This document shows, piece after piece, positions 41,801 through 57,059 of a DNA stretch of 64,000 nt. The stretch lies in assembly GCA_963513935.1 (NCBI GenBank), contig OY740769.1, forward strand, positions 68,654,984 to 68,718,983, read 5' to 3'. The notes under the pieces are model-generated. The model had not been told where the DNA came from. It searched no databases and worked only from the letters and a program-made list of their open reading frames with translations. How positions within the stretch are numbered: the stretch's first letter is position 1; the number at the start of each line of letters is the position of its first letter. Source of the DNA: Aphrophora alni (taxonomy: Eukaryota; Arthropoda; Insecta; Hemiptera; Aphrophoridae). The position numbers were made by a program, and so were the translations under genes.

Positions 41801-43899
41801 ACATTTATACAAGAACCGGAAGTAAATTTTAGTAAATCTTTGTTCTTTGACTGTCTGTGTGTTGGGATACTTTACTAAATTCATTGGTCTAGTCTAAAGA
41901 TATATCATGGACTTTAAGTTACAAATCAAAGACATAATAAAACACAAAACACAAGTTTTAGGCTGATTTCATATGATGTGAATTTCTTTAAAATTGTTTG
42001 GTGCACAAAACCTTCACCGAGGTATAAATATACACATTTCATCAATGTGAAAATACTTATATGTTCAATCTACGTATAAGATTAAAAAATATAACTATTG
42101 ACCAATATTTTGAACATACAATATACATTGGACAGAAAAAAATACTTGAATTCCTTGAGTGACATACATTAAGAAGAAATTTCCACTATCAGGGGAATTA
42201 CCTATTTTTTTATTTCTAAAGTTTTTAGGCAAGAGCTACTCGTTTGAGACACATTAAAAATATTTATGGTTAAAGGGATAAAACACATTTGGACATCAAT
42301 TATTACCTAGTTAAAATTGCACACTTGACATTATACGGTAACCATAAAATGCCATTTAAATTGACGTAAACGTAACAAAACATTTTACCAATTTTAAAAC
42401 TAATGAACTGTTTTAAGTATTGTATAAATATTATATTTGTCGGAAGTGATACCTCTACACTGAATGTCCCTTAGCGTGATTATGTGGGGTGGGGTTGTTG
42501 AAGGGGTGATAGAGTTATAATGAACAGAAATAATGTCTGAATAAACAAAAATTCATATAAAATATGTTTGAACAAGTTGTCAAAAATTCGAAACTATGTA
42601 TTACATTGGTTAACACAACATCAATTTTCAACAAATTACTCAACAATCACATAGTTATTAATTTTTAAACACGGTTTGATATAATAATTAATAATAACTT
42701 ATATGTCAACCTACACAAAAAAACATAATATCTGAATTTGAAAAGAAAAGAAAAATTAATAATTAATAGCAAATGTATTTCAAAAATATATTAATTGAAG
42801 AATATACCTGTAACATTAAAAAAAAATACTGCAAATCTGCAATTATAATTATAGTGTCGACATATAGCTTTATTCATATGGACGACTGTTTCAAAACTAA
42901 TCGAAATATATTGTGAGATATAAAAGAATGATTTATCTAACTATAATTTTTGTTGCATAGAAGTTTGATTTGTGTTCGATTTAAAAAAAAACAACATATT
43001 ATATTTATTATTGCCAAGACCTATGCTTATGTTACCTCACATGGTATTATTATATATATATAATATGCGGCTGTGCAGGAATTACCTAGTCAAAGAGAAT
43101 AGTTGTTTCGTTGTTTAGTCTAGATATATGTACAAAGACCGTCGTTGGAATCGATCTGCAATTCCACATGGCTAAACGTAACACAAACCTGAACTTCGTG
43201 GTAGAGGTAGAGGCATTGCGTTTGTATAATTACAAATGGTAGATACACATTTGTAATGGTAGAGGCATTACACATTAGATCAATCAGTTCCTTTGTCCCC
43301 TAGATGATATACTCCAGAGAACGGACATTCAGCTTCCTATGTTTGGGTTTTCAATGCACTGTATGTGAGTATACCATAATTAAGAGAACATTACTTTGAT
43401 AATACCAACAGAAGTGGGGAGAGATGAAGCCAGAAAATTGCGCTCTTTATTATTGTAACATGTATTCCTAAGAAGATTACATTACTGTCTAAGAGAAGGA
43501 ATGTCTATAATTTACATTTACAAACTTAACTGTATATTAAGATAATGTGTAAGTAATCATACAATGTATTAAAAATTTCATAACATATATTGATAATTAC
43601 ATAGAACAATAAAAAATTCTAAGATGGACCTACGTATGCTATTTGTCATCATAGGCTGTACTTTCTAAGTAAACATCGGCCTATAAAACTAAAAGTAAAA
43701 CATAAAAACATACAATATGGGATGTGTGTTTCTTAGCTCATATAAAATAGGTTAAAAATTTAGCATATTTTGGTGATTGTATTATTTCATTTCTCATGTA
43801 ATAGCGTACAGTAATATTCTATAACTTGAAAGAAAACTATATATTTTGTTACAAAATGAGGATGTAATACAAGTAGAAAGCAGATATTAAAACTATGAC

Positions 43900-43933
43900 A
43901 CAGTAATAGACTAGCTACAGTAATAGACTAGCT
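43900..43933. repeat. 17-bp direct duplication
   Basis: ACAGTAATAGACTAGCT occurs twice back to back without mismatch. Confidence 0.9.
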
Positions 43934-46069
43934 CGATTGTTATACGCTAATAAATATGAAAAACATTTGAATATAGATTCTAAGAAAACACACAACTACT
44001 CTCATTCCCGAATGTTAACTCGCAAAACCTTGTTGTTTTGTTTTACTCGTATCCGAATGTAAATATATATTTGTTTGTAATGTTGAAAAGTGTTTCCTTC
44101 ATTCAAAGTTATTCAGAAAATAATACAGGACTCTTGTATTCAACTAACATCTCATGTCAACAAATATATTATGTTTACTGGTAATCTGAAGAGTATAACA
44201 ATAATTAGGATATAAATAAATACATATGATTTTAATACTATTTAATTTTGTCACCAAATAATATCATTTTGACCAATAAAAAAATTATAGCTATAGAACG
44301 TCCCATTGTTTCCATGTTTCTTAAATATGTTAACGTAATTTATAAAGCTATTGCATTTGATGTTTCAACATACAAAAACCACATACATTACATTTTAAAG
44401 AAAATTTAGTTATTATAGATTGTTTTCAATATTATATTGAGTCAATTGATTTATTTCTAATATATTCGTACTAATTGTCATTAAATGATTAATTTAATTC
44501 ATAAACTGTGTTTCATTAAATAAGATAGATAACGAGAGAAACTTAGTTAAACAGTTTATATATAAATAAACAATGATAAAAGTTTTCCTATTAAACGATG
44601 TAATATTGTAACACTAACTTTGATCAAAACTGTGTTTAGGGGTAATTATTTTATGAAATTAAAATGTTCAGTCGTTTTAATGTATAGCTGCAATAATTAA
44701 AGATTATATATTATTTCAGTTTTAAAAAAAATTTTTAATAGCTATTGATAAAATCCCCATTAGGAATATAAAACGTAACAATAAATTATATGGAACATTT
44801 ATTGTTATACTTTACAATATACTTATATATTATATTAATTTAATTATGCGTTGTACTCTCAATGGTAAATGAACACACAAAAGGGTTTAAAAAGTAAACA
44901 ATGAAATTAAATTTTATTATATACATAAAAAAAATACAAATATCAAATATTTAAAACAAGAATTAGAAACAAAATAAAAGTTAAATATTAATCGAAATAC
45001 AATTGTCTGATAAGAGCACGTGTGAAAAATTATATTGTCTTATTATATAAATATAAAACAATCTCAGGGTAGGTTAACGTGCCGACCTTAACCAGTCTCC
45101 TGATCGTATTTATTGAACTTCTCATCCAATATAAGATTAAATTTTGATTATAAAAATAATAATAAATTTTGAAAATTTTGTTTTGGAATTTAGGAAGTTC
45201 GAAATATTTTGGGTAGATCTCACCAATTTGTTGAATTATAGTCCTGGTATTCTTATCACATATATTCTCTCGTCAAGCACAATAAAAAAAAAAACTATAC
45301 TTTTCTTCACTTTTGACAATTAAAAAATGTGTAGTCCGTCGCTGTACGCATCTATCGTCTTCTATGTTCAAACTGGACCGTCCAAAGGACGCTTTCTTCT
45401 TGCTTGGGTTCTGTTAAAAATTTTAATAAGATGGCATATGGGGGTTCACATATCTTAATACAGGGTATGAAACGAATCCCTTGTCATAATATTATATGTT
45501 TTTTATTTAATCCGAAAGATATGTAAAGATTTTTATATTATAATATTTTTTTATTTTTATTTAGTACGATCTCGTAATATAATAATTTCTCTATATTCCT
45601 TATAACTAAAATAATTTATTTCTAACAATTTTACATTACATACTTTCAAATACGTTTGAAAAATCGACATCTTTTGGCCTAGCCTATTAGATTGCTTTAT
45701 CTTCTGTGACGTCATTCGCTCAGCCACGGTTGTCTGAAGTATGAATGGTAGGCGTAGCCTTCCGTCTTCCCAGTCGCTATATCAGTGATGTTATATTTCG
45801 TTATGTTTGTAAATATTATTTGATTTTTATAATTTTGTAAAATTGTGGAATTTTGCAACTTGATGTTACTTAGTTTTACTTATTGTTTAATTGTAGTACG
45901 ACTAAAAAGTCGTAAGAAGATTATAACTTGTCTCTTTTAAACCAAATATTTCAAGAATTGTGCAAAACTACAATGTAAAATGAAATAATATATTGATCAG
46001 TATCTCTTTGTCATATAAATAAACTGAAAAATATGGAATTAATTTATGTGTTTCAATTTTTTCCATTAA

Positions 46070-46485
46070 CATAGCAAACTGTTCACTCCTTTTCTGAGAT
46101 TTAACCCGAACCAACGATTTTTATCCTAAGCATTACATCCATCGCTTGTTCAATTTACTGTAATCTGAACTAAGCGTATGTGGTACGAAAATACGCTTTT
46201 GCCTTAATACTCCTAAATGAAAAGTCCTTTCAATGCTACAGTGAAATATTTGTCAAAAGAAAAAAGCATTTCTGTTTTCCTCTTCATCATTTAAATTTTA
46301 TAATCCTCCTTTATTATAAAAGGATTAATATTGTGATTATATATCACGAAATGAAAACATCACAATTTATTTATTCTTTGATGAAATGTTACAAGGAAGA
46401 TAAAGGACTGGCTCCTTTATTAAAACACCATAGAACTTCCGAATTACTAAACATGTTGGAATGCACGATTTTAAATATCATGTGT
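46070..46485 (-). repeat. Dispersed repeat family A, copy 2 (inverted)
   Basis: The reverse complement aligns by eye along its whole length with 6,330-6,740, from a CCTTGTAACATTT/CCTTGTACTTTTT block through GATGAAGAGGAAAACAGAAA to CGTTGGTTCGGGTTAAATC. A 112-codon plus-strand open frame (46,180-46,518) overlaps this repeat antisense. Copy 1 does not keep it open, so it is not called as a gene. Confidence 0.75.
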
Positions 46486-49400
46486 ATACATTCAGTTTTA
46501 ATTTATAATGGTATATAACAAATTGATTTCTGATTTGTGTATTAAAATGTATGTTTGAACTGGTACCGTAGCTCTAAAGATCCTAGTAAATCTTCGTATT
46601 TTAGAAATGTACCACTTCCTTAGCTTGTACCGGTATCTTAACTGCAAAGAGTTCTGTGTTTTCTCATATATGTGTATTTTCATTTAGCGAACATGAGTAA
46701 ATAATAGTAGGAATAGTAGGCCTAATTACAAAAGTAAACAAAATATGTACAAAAACATAACTTACATCAAATAAATATTTAATATTAATAAATAAATTTT
46801 AAAAATAAATAAGTTTGTGAAAATAAACTTGTATTGTAAAGGATTTTACGTTTTCATAAATCAATTAATTATTCTGTTCATTTCAACCCAAACCTGTATT
46901 CTTTAGAGTTTACTTATCCAATTTACTTTACTCTGTTTGCTGGTACAATATATGAATGTATATTTTATCCTATATAAATAACTTTTATATACTATTTTAC
47001 CAATGTACTTGTACCGATTGGAAAGATTCATGTGTGTTCCATTTATACTTTCTAATCCATAACTCCTGAATCGACAGCTTTGTGACGTAATGTATGATTC
47101 AAATTTAATCAATAAAAGATAGAAAAAATGACCTACAAATATATTAAAAATTTGTACCACAATTGATCCATATAGGTTCACCTTTTGTGTCACAGACCAC
47201 TATAGTGTCATATTGACAACATTGAAATAATCTACCCTTTTTGTTTTAAGGGCGGATACTGCTTTTAAAAAAATCTAAAATCAAAATTTATTATAGATTT
47301 TTAAACGCTAACGTTACTTATTATACTTATTAGGATAATATTAAGCTGTTTATTATTGCCATATTTCATACGTAAAAAACGTCCGTAAGTTTATAATAAT
47401 GTTGATAAATAGGAAACTTGAGAGTTTTAAATAATGATTAGCAGATATTTTAAAATAGTGTAATTGTCAATAGTGTAATACTTATTATTCTTTACTTTCA
47501 TGAAATATATATTATTGCATCGTACAAAGTTTAAATGTGTCAGTATTTTGTCTGATAGTGTAGTATGCATAAAGATTATGTAGTTTGACAAGCTCCAAGA
47601 ATCATAACTTGACAACTCATATTACACTTGATGGTGTATCACCAAACCCTCCCAAAAAGAAATTTACCTCCTTTCTTATATCTCCCTCCGACTCCATCAT
47701 TAAGTAAAAATGAGTTTATTTCATTTGTCAAAATGTATAAAATGTCATAATAAATGTTTTTTCACTCTTTCTCCTAATCTAATTATTCTTTCCGTTTTGA
47801 GTCCACCTACTTCTATTATGGGTAAAGATTTTCTATTCAAATACAATAAAAACCATGATCTAATTTACATAAAAATCGGATAGGTTAAATTGTTATTTTA
47901 AAATTATGATTTTTTTAAAATTTGTTTAAGCTATACTTGAGATCAAACCATACTGTGCCCAGAACAAAAGCAATTGTAGTTTTAAAATCTTTAAATTTAT
48001 GGAAATACAAACGTCTAAAATGAATATAGTCTAAAATGAGATGAACATAATATGTTAATAAAAGAATATACTTGCGGTTTCATTAGAAAAATTGATATAT
48101 TTTATTTGAAATATTACCGACGATAATCTCTTTTTTAACATCAGAATTAATATAGTTTGTCGGAAATATTTCAAAATATTAGAAAACTATTTTAACTGTC
48201 AGTACTTAGTACGACACATTTGGGCGCAACTGGAAAATTACTTATATACAGTTTTACCGAATAACGTAAATAAAAAAAAAATACAGGAATAAGGAGATGA
48301 AATTTTTTACAGAAAGTAACCAGTTTACAAAATAACAAAAGAAACGAAACAGAAATCGACTTTCGAGAAGTGGCCACATTTGAAACAAAAACTACACCTT
48401 GTGTGATGAGATTCATTAAAAATTTAAAACTGCTGCAGGTCAGTTTTAAAATGTCGATAAGTTTCATATTATTTATTTTACAGAATTTGTCACTATTAAT
48501 TTATAAACAAAAGATACTTATTTAAAAACTATTATTACACGAATTGTACATTTAACTATTGAAAGAATAATAAAAGCAAACGAATCCCCGTATTTCGAAA
48601 GAGGATTTTTTTTCCTAGAAAACTTTCAACATTTTACAATTATTGTTGTGAAGTTTGAATTATTGTTTTGTAAGTTTTCAAACATATAATTACAAAAAAC
48701 TAAAATGATTGTTTTAGTTTTAGTTTTACGTGAGCATTATAAATAGTAACTACTATATAATATCAGCAATACGTGTTTCTTTTAGAGTTTTGGTAAAAAC
48801 AAAAATTACGGAGCCACAATATTGATCAAACTGTGTCGGTCATCCACAAAAACATTAACATTTTAAAGAATCAACAAACCAAAATTGTCCGTTCCCATGC
48901 TACCCATTTAATTACAATAGTACAATAAACTTAATTTACTTTTAAATTATTGTTATTAAATTTACATTTCTTGAACTGATCAAACTTTGCAACTAAATCT
49001 ATAACACTGTACTGCAGCTGCCACAATAAACAAGTCCTGAACTTATTAGATATAAAAATGTCTTTGTTTAGATACGAACAAATTAAAGAAACAGGTTTAT
49101 TAGAAGGCAATATGATTGGAGTAAAAATTCTCATGTATTTTTTACAAAGAATTCAATTAAATTATTATATTATTTATTATAATATGTTCAGAATTTATTA
49201 CACCATAAAAATGCCATTTCGGAACTAATACTTTACAGTGTTAGGATTCAAATATCTTTAGCCTTGTATACAATTGGTACCGTATTCTCAGTTGTACAAA
49301 TAAATAAGTTAGAGAAGTTATGGAAACTCTGCTTTCGCTGGCTATTGTATTTAGTTTAATAAAAGTCTCTTGTAGTTTAATCAGTTTTAAATAGGTTTCA

Positions 49401-51120
49401 ATATGAAATCGCCAGAGATTTAGATCGCGGTAGAAATTTAGTTGTTAGGTATTGAGGTTATTTTTAAGTACTGCTGTTATCAGTCATGACATACTTCACG
49501 TCTAAAATTACCTTCTTAAGGGTAGGGGAAAATTGGATCAAAAATGAATTAAAATCGTATTATTTACTCATATACATTTGTTTATATATTAATTATTGTA
49601 TAGTATTTCATTAGTCACTGAAGACAAAGAATGGTGTTGGTAATCCGGTGAGTACAGAAAAATATTTACTACAACTTTAATGCCAATTAACAATAAATTA
49701 CATTACAAGGAACAAGACGGCGAAAAATTATTTTAATTTACTTATATCTCTCCCTGTGAGTAGTGGTCATGTATACAGCAGCCGTGGTATTATTGTTTGT
49801 TACTTCTTAGCCTAGTAGCCATATTTCGTTTCCTTGAACGATGTTTTGACTTTATTGTACCCAAGGTGCAACGTATAATAAATCACGCAACCTTGCGGTT
49901 ACTAAATGAAATTCGGCTAACATTTCGCCTGCACCTTTTTATTGTACCTGATACGGTCAAATGCGTCTACCAATTGCTATGAAATTTATATTCTTTAGAA
50001 CTCTTTTAAATACGTAAAACGATTTTGGATTATTTTCGGTTTTAAAATAGTTGTTACTCAAAACACGATTAACAAAGTTTCAAGGCATGGAAACGAACCG
50101 AGAAAACACCAATGGCTCTAAAAAATAAATGACTTGGAGACACATTGTCAAATTACATCAAATTAAAAATTAAATATTAACTATTTACTCTAAACATTAT
50201 TGCAAGAGGTAATTTTTGTATTAACTAACTATGGTCCCCTTTTCAACGAACCAGTAGATTATTATTATTTCTTACATGTCTAATCATGACTCAGAAACTC
50301 GTAGGTATAATATTTTGGTTATAGTATACGAAACAGAGATTGTAACTCAAATGCACAGATAAATTGATGTATGTAAAGGTAAAAAACTTTATCTGTGTGA
50401 CGTTGCAAATTAAATAATTCCAAAAGTATAAGGAAACATTTATATTATCCAACCTAAATACGTTTGTCAATGTCCTGCACACAGACTATGAGATGGGTAA
50501 ATTTAAGGACCTAATACCATACCAAGATAAAAGATATATTGAAATCTATTCCAAGGTACACACTGTATACTACTTATCGAAAATAATATCCCAGCAACAG
50601 ATATTTAAGACTAGACTTAAATAATTCCTTTTTTTTATTTTCATTATTGAAAGTTCGTTTGTCAAATTCAAACTTTACATCAAACAGTAATAAACCATAC
50701 TAAGGATAAATGACTTATAAGTAACTTTTAGTTAACCAAACGCTCTTATTACCATTCAAAAACAAGAGCAATTTATAAGTGATTCTAGTTAAGATTGTAA
50801 TTTGAATTAGATTGTATTCATATTTGTTACTAAATATTTTATTTTCAGAGAATGAACAGTTACTTTGACTGGAGTAGTCGCATTGAAAATAGGTTTATTA
50901 GTTTCTTTGAAAAATACCTGACCTGGCACACTCCGCAATAAATGACTTTATATTTGAAAATCTAAACTTTTATTATGGTTTTTGTTATGTAGTTAACTAC
51001 TTTGATTATTCTCACATAATGAACATTTTAAAAGAAATTCGTAATAATATTTCTCTTATTATGGACAGAATAATATTTGAAAAGTTTTGGAAATTTAGTT
51101 TCACTATTCAATGAAAATTA

Positions 51121-51126
<6 letters not shown>

Positions 51127-51163
<37 letters not shown>
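51127..51163 (+). repeat. Poly(A) tract, 37 bases
   Basis: A pure A run. The length fits a retroposed tail, but no SINE or processed gene is recognisable in the preceding sequence. Confidence 0.9.
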
Positions 51164-51166
<3 letters not shown>

Positions 51167-52544
51167 TATCGTTTACAACATTAGGTGAACATTTTTTTTT
51201 CATCATTAGATACTATGAACACAAACTAATCCAGGGACAAATTAAAAAGACACTCATGTCAAATATCACCAGTGTATAAACGATGTCCGACTTAGATGTA
51301 TCAGGGCTGCATTATGAGTTATTTTAAAGCTTATAATGGTGTGTTTATAAGAAACCACTAAACTTTCAATTCTAGACGAATACCGTCTGAGAAAGAGACG
51401 AAGTAACATAATAAAACCAATTCACTCTCCTTAATTTTCACTATTAAGAATGAACTATAAAAAAGAGTTTAGTAGACATTTAAGTAAATATATTTCCCTG
51501 CACATAAACAGAAAATCATTGGAATCCACATTGGAAGAAAAGAAATTTCGATATAAGAGTACAAAAATAATAATAATTTTAAACATTTGAAAACATAAGA
51601 AATCTTTAATATTTTATAATTTTATCACTTCTGTTTCTATCAGTTTCAAGCAACAATCTTATTAAAAATACATTTCACTGTCATGTCATGTGTTTATTCA
51701 GACTTTATTTCATCGTAAAAAAACAAAATAAAATAATAAAATAAATAAATATTAAATAAAAAAATAATTAAAAACGTAAACTACTTGTTCTTGTGTATGG
51801 AAAACATCTTAAAAAAAGCAGTTAATCGAAAAGGACTTACTATGACTCCTTATATCGTATAAAAATCAGCAAAAACATGAATTAATATTTAAATTTCAGT
51901 TACCATATATTCTCCAATTTACCCTGATTAAGTTAAAATTATAATTTTAAAACAGTTTATTATATAATTATGGAATGAATAATTTCATTCCATCCTCCTT
52001 TTATTGCAATCTAACGAGGTACAGAGATTAACATATACCAACAGACCAGAGGTTGCAGAGGTTGGTTATATGAGCAACATAATTGCTTTTGTTAGATTTT
52101 CTGTAGTTAATACTGAAAATCAAACTAAGTGTTTATGAAATTACATTGTACGTCTCCATCTACATTGTTATAATAAATATTTTCATATTTTCACAGTGGT
52201 TTTTCTTAGCTTTTTCTCCGCTTACTATCGATTGAATGTTATAACTTTCAAACTATCTGTACAATCATCAATAAAACATTTGTGGTACCAAAATATGTAC
52301 ACCTTCTCCTAAACTCACAAAAGAGTTTACAATCAAGAGATGCAAAATAAGTTTTTGGCTACGTGCGACAACTATGGATTTATTACAAAAAACTGACCTT
52401 AGAAATGTATATTGATATATATCCTCCTATTCTAGAATAGAGTATATTAATTTATTGTTAGAATCAATATTCTTCGAGAATTTTTGTATTGGTTTCTTCC
52501 AATTAGTTTTAATCGGTTGGATTTACAATGCCTTTTAATAGTAA

Positions 52545-52638
52545 AATTGTACAACTTTCCTGTAGAAGTTGTACAATTATTATACTATTAGTACAACTTC
52601 TACGGTATTAGTTTTTGTATATCATATACAAAAACTAA
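52545..52638. repeat. Cluster of three alternating hairpins
   Basis: AATTGTACAACTT (52,545-52,557) pairs with AAGTTGTACAATT (52,566-52,578). The overlapping word GTAGAAGTTGTAC (52,562-52,574) also pairs with GTACAACTTCTAC (52,591-52,603), so the two stems exclude each other. Immediately after, TTAGTTTTTGTATAT and its perfect reverse complement flank a single C (52,608-52,638). Confidence 0.85.
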
Positions 52639-53399
52639 GATTAAATAAAGGATATTAAAGAAAATTATAGTAATTATCCAGATTAAACTAAATTTAAATA
52701 TATGAAAATTACATCGGTAGTAGTTTTCCAAAGTAGTTGACATTTATTTGATGATTATGTTATGGAGTATTGTACGAATACGTTTCTTTATATTTTTTTT
52801 TACAAAAGTGAATTGATTTTTTACGTTGTCCAAGCACCTCCTTGGCAACGAAATCCACTAAACTTCAAATCTATAACTACATTTGTGGTTGGAATACACA
52901 GAAATATTACTGATCACGAATCATTGAAAAACATTAGATGCTTAAAGGATTTTTAGATATAAGCAATTCAACAACTACAATTTTAAAACTTACCTGTTGT
53001 TTTGAAATGAAAAAAGTATTAAGATATAATATGTATATCAGTTTGTATTTTGTCGAGATAAGGGTACATTTAACCCTTAGAGTTTTGTGACATTACACTT
53101 AGTGTTAACCACTAGACAATTAACAAAATATAAAGAGGAAAATAAACGAAGAACCTTTGCACAATTCAATCAATAAGTTATACCAAAGTGGAGAGGATTC
53201 TCACCAATAGCACGTAACGAGATCAGTCTATTCTAAAAAGATATACTTATTGGAAAGTCCAACAATGAACAGACTCATTGTCTGTTACAATTCTGCCAAA
53301 TCAGAGAAACCTATTTATTTTTTTACTACATTTGTAGATATTTAATTAGCAAAATTAAGAACGCTTCTCTTTATAATGAATAAAATTTCAAATAAAGCT

Positions 53400-53520
53400 G
53401 TATGTTTAAACCGAAGGAGATTAAATTGTAATTGACAAGGGTTTATAAGGATCTATGAGGATTGTAGGGGTTTGAACTCACCCCATATCCCACCCCCAAC
53501 TCTAGAATTGTATGAGTCCC
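53400..53520 (-). repeat. SINE-like repeat (copy 2, inverted)
   Basis: The reverse complement shares GTGAG-TAAAC-like, CTTGTCA-TTACAAT and TAATCTCCTTCGG words in order with 32,568-32,640. GAGTTCAAACCCC near 53,470 (minus strand) resembles an RNA polymerase III B box. Read with copy 1, it supports a diverged tRNA-derived SINE. Confidence 0.5.
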
Positions 53521-55184
53521 TTAAACGATATTCATTGTAAATCGTCAGATTAAAAAGCTAATGAAAAGCTTATCTTACTCCAATGAAAGCACGATCATTG
53601 AACATAATGTAGTATGAAATAAGAGTGACGTGTTTAAATGTTTTCCCCGTTTTAATTCTCTCATCGTGAAAACAAACTGTTACACCGAATTCATCAAATA
53701 CAAAAACAAAAGTGGAGCAATAATTATGAGTAGAAGATAAACGTAGATCAATGTGGTCGAGGCCTTGGTTGTGAAAAGATCCAGTACAAAGTTCCGTAAA
53801 TTATAAATTACGTAAATAATATGGGAATTGAACCGTGGAATCATGAAGTCAAACTATATACTATTTAAGGGTACACTGTTCTAACATTCTACCCTTAAAA
53901 GTTTCCAGTTTCCATAAAATACAAGATATTACCGACATTTAATATAGAAAAATGATAATACTCCTACAATATTGTAACTATATAAAATTTCGATATTTTT
54001 CAAACAATTTCCTTCCTGACATGTAGTCGGTAGATGGAGTTCTATTGACAGTACTCATTCACATCTAGGCCCAAATTTTTCTAATTCACATCTGGCCAAC
54101 TCTCTTCCAAAAACACTTGTAGGATGTAGGGATGGCTGGAAAACCATGCGTTTGTATCATATCCTATAAGATCTGTATCTTACTTTAAATTTTTAAACGT
54201 AATGATAAATTTTCTTAGAACATAATTTTAAAGTTTAAAACGATTCAAACAGGGTTTAAAAAATATATTTTATACATAATTTACTATTTAAGTAACTCAT
54301 GTGTAATAAATTTATTAATCTGGTTTCAGATAATATTTACACCATTTAACGTATAAATATCTATTTAACGTTCACATAAATATCTAAATTGAAAATGATA
54401 GAATTCACTTTTGGATAAGACTAAAACTGATAGTTAAATAACAGTGAACAGTGTGTGTACAACATGAAATAAAATGTAAAGCTCTTTAGCAGAGTTATTG
54501 TGGGGAATGGAAATTTGTTGGAAAAATGACAAATATATTTATGTAAATACGAACTTAAATAAAACTTAACATAGAAATCCACATGAATTCGATCTTAATA
54601 GAAAAGGTTCTAATATAGAATCATTTAATGAAAATAAATCATCCAAGTAACATTTTCATCAATTTTCCTTGTCTATTGTACATAAAGGAATTACGATGTA
54701 TGTAATATGTCTTATACTTCTGTAATCTGCCCGAGTTAACACAATTCCTACTCAATGGATCTTACTACAACTCAAATATTTTTCTTGTCTGTGAACTGAA
54801 CGCGTAACGATTCACACAGTAGAGTTATTGGTAGAATGTTATTACAAGTTACATCAAATTTTCTATTCAATTCAATAAAATTACCTGATTATACTACACA
54901 ATAATTTTTAGTTATTAAAAAAAGCTAATTAGAATCTGATTTAATTGACAATATTCACGTTGAATGTAAATCTAATAACAATAAATGTTTAAATGTTAAC
55001 ATGAAATCTATATTCTAAACAATCAAAAGTATTTTAAATATACAAATCATATTACAAATTACACTAAATTACAGTTCATTACATATATAGCTGATGGTAC
55101 AAAAAAGAGATAACATTTAAATTGTAAAGTCTAAAAATATGACGATATATATAATATGATAAAGAAATAAATTTCAATAGGTAT

Positions 55185-55189
<5 letters not shown>

Positions 55190-55223
<34 letters not shown>
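55190..55223. repeat. TA microsatellite
   Basis: Seventeen TA units. Confidence 0.95.
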
Positions 55224-55227
<4 letters not shown>

Positions 55228-57059
55228 AAAAGGTCAAATGTGTTTAAAAATCGAAATAAACACAACTTTAAAGACATTTTTGTTTAAATGATAATCAATG
55301 CAAATATAGATTTATTTACTGTAAAACATTCATTGTTTTACAATAATATATCACGGTGAATAGCCTACACATTTAGATGAAATAAACGAATTTTCTGACG
55401 TTAGCTGTTTGAATAAAGCAACAAAACAACTAAAATTGACAGTACAAAAGCATATTTATTTAAATTAGAACATAATACCAACGGGCTACATAAGATAGGA
55501 TTACGATGGAGTCAAAATTCTAGTTGGTTTTATTGAAAGAAATGTCTTATTATCTGTAAAAAAATATATATGTTACATTTGTTAAAGTAATAAATTAATA
55601 TAATTTTACAACTTATACAAATAAAAGGTGTAGAGTGTCATGTGGTATTTGCTATTACTATATTCATATTGGTAAAAAAATAAGACAGAAAATAGAATCG
55701 TCAACCTACAAAATAGAGTTTTGCACAACTGTATATTATATAAAAGAACCCTTTTTTATTAGCCATAGAAATATTTAAATTATCAGGTTTCTTTTTGTGG
55801 AAACTAGAGATATAATTTCCACTAATAAATGTTATTTTTGTAAAAGCTACCTGCAACCTCTTCCACATTATGTTATGTTGAATTCACATGAAAATAATCT
55901 CTAAGAAATTCAATGGTATCTTAAAACATAAAATTCATTAAATATAAATAAATAATAATTATTATTATTTTTGTTTTGTTGGATGATATTGGTCATCAAG
56001 AATTATAACAAATGATCTCAAGACATAAACTTACATTTCCTCATTGTACTGTTTATTATAACTAATGTTTATTTCTTCATATGAAATTTTAAATTAATTA
56101 CTTGCTAATGGGTTTAAGTATTAAAATCATTTCGTTTGAAACAAGTGCAATAATAATTTGTATTAAAAATGTTTAGTGCATTAACGCTTTTATGAAGATT
56201 AACTCTCTCAATATATTCTGCCTTTAGATGTACCGACTTTTGTTTAAATCATTACCAATATGATACCATCATAATCCACAAACTGAATAAAAAATGTAAT
56301 ACATACAAATTGCGTACAAAGTACAATCTAGGAGGGCGGAATAAACCTCTAGAGCAATAGGTTAGAGCACAAATAATCTAATCAGTTAATGCACGTAGAT
56401 ACTGAATCAGTTTAAAATGAACTACATCCGAGTGACATAGCATATCAATTCAAACAACGATATGTGAACTTTAATTATTATATTTCAATACATTATGCCA
56501 TTAACAGATAATTCCTACACGAAAGCTTTTCCATGCATACATGGGTCTAATAGACTACAATATACAAACAACAATAACTAAACTATAACTGTTATAGTAT
56601 AGTTCTATAAACGCGTTTGAATAAATAAACGTACTTTTAGTGAGAAGTTGTGTAAATGCTTTATTCTGAACTATCTCACAAATCAAGTTCAATATGTATT
56701 TATATGTTTATTAGGGGTCAACGTGAGCGTGTGAGATGATTAGGTTAATATATATCTTCCTTTTATTTCTGAAATTAAAATAAATGTGAGACCAGTTGGT
56801 GCCGGACTGCAGACACGACCCTACCAAGTAAATGACAAAAGTTATTAAAAAATGTAAATCTGATGAACTTATTCACTAGTATGTTCATATTTTCCTACTT
56901 TTCCGGCAATAGTTCTGAACTTTTGGCTATTTTTCAACTCCATCAACAATCAAATCTTACATGTTGTTTTTCATTTAGTGAAATATAAATAATAAACGGG
57001 TATGATGAATTGAAATGGTGAAGAGATATAGATTAAAAATCTTTGCTTTGACAAACATT

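Larger units (their letters stand above)
34175..46069. other. Long AT-rich noncoding stretch
   Basis: No gene is supported. GC-richer patches at 36,580-36,850, 39,790-39,960 and 45,060-45,110 contain no coherent open frame. TA microsatellites and short tandem duplications are listed separately. A near-perfect 26-bp palindrome (GTAGTGGATAATT and its partner, 12 of 13 pairs) lies at 41,747-41,772. TGACGTCA occurs once near 45,708 in a GC-richer context, but no transcript start can be supported. Confidence 0.5.
46486..53399. other. AT-rich noncoding stretch
   Basis: Open frames of 60-96 codons on both strands show no conserved features. A 37-base poly(A) run (51,127-51,163) and a hairpin cluster (52,545-52,638) are listed separately. 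Confidence 0.55.

Noticed and set aside
45690..45790. GC-richer patch with TGACGTCA as a host promoter
   Set aside because: No TATA box or initiator at proper spacing and no downstream open frame or exon.
46180..46518. 112-codon plus-strand open frame
   Set aside because: It lies antisense inside dispersed repeat family A, and the homologous copy at 6.3 kb does not keep the frame open.
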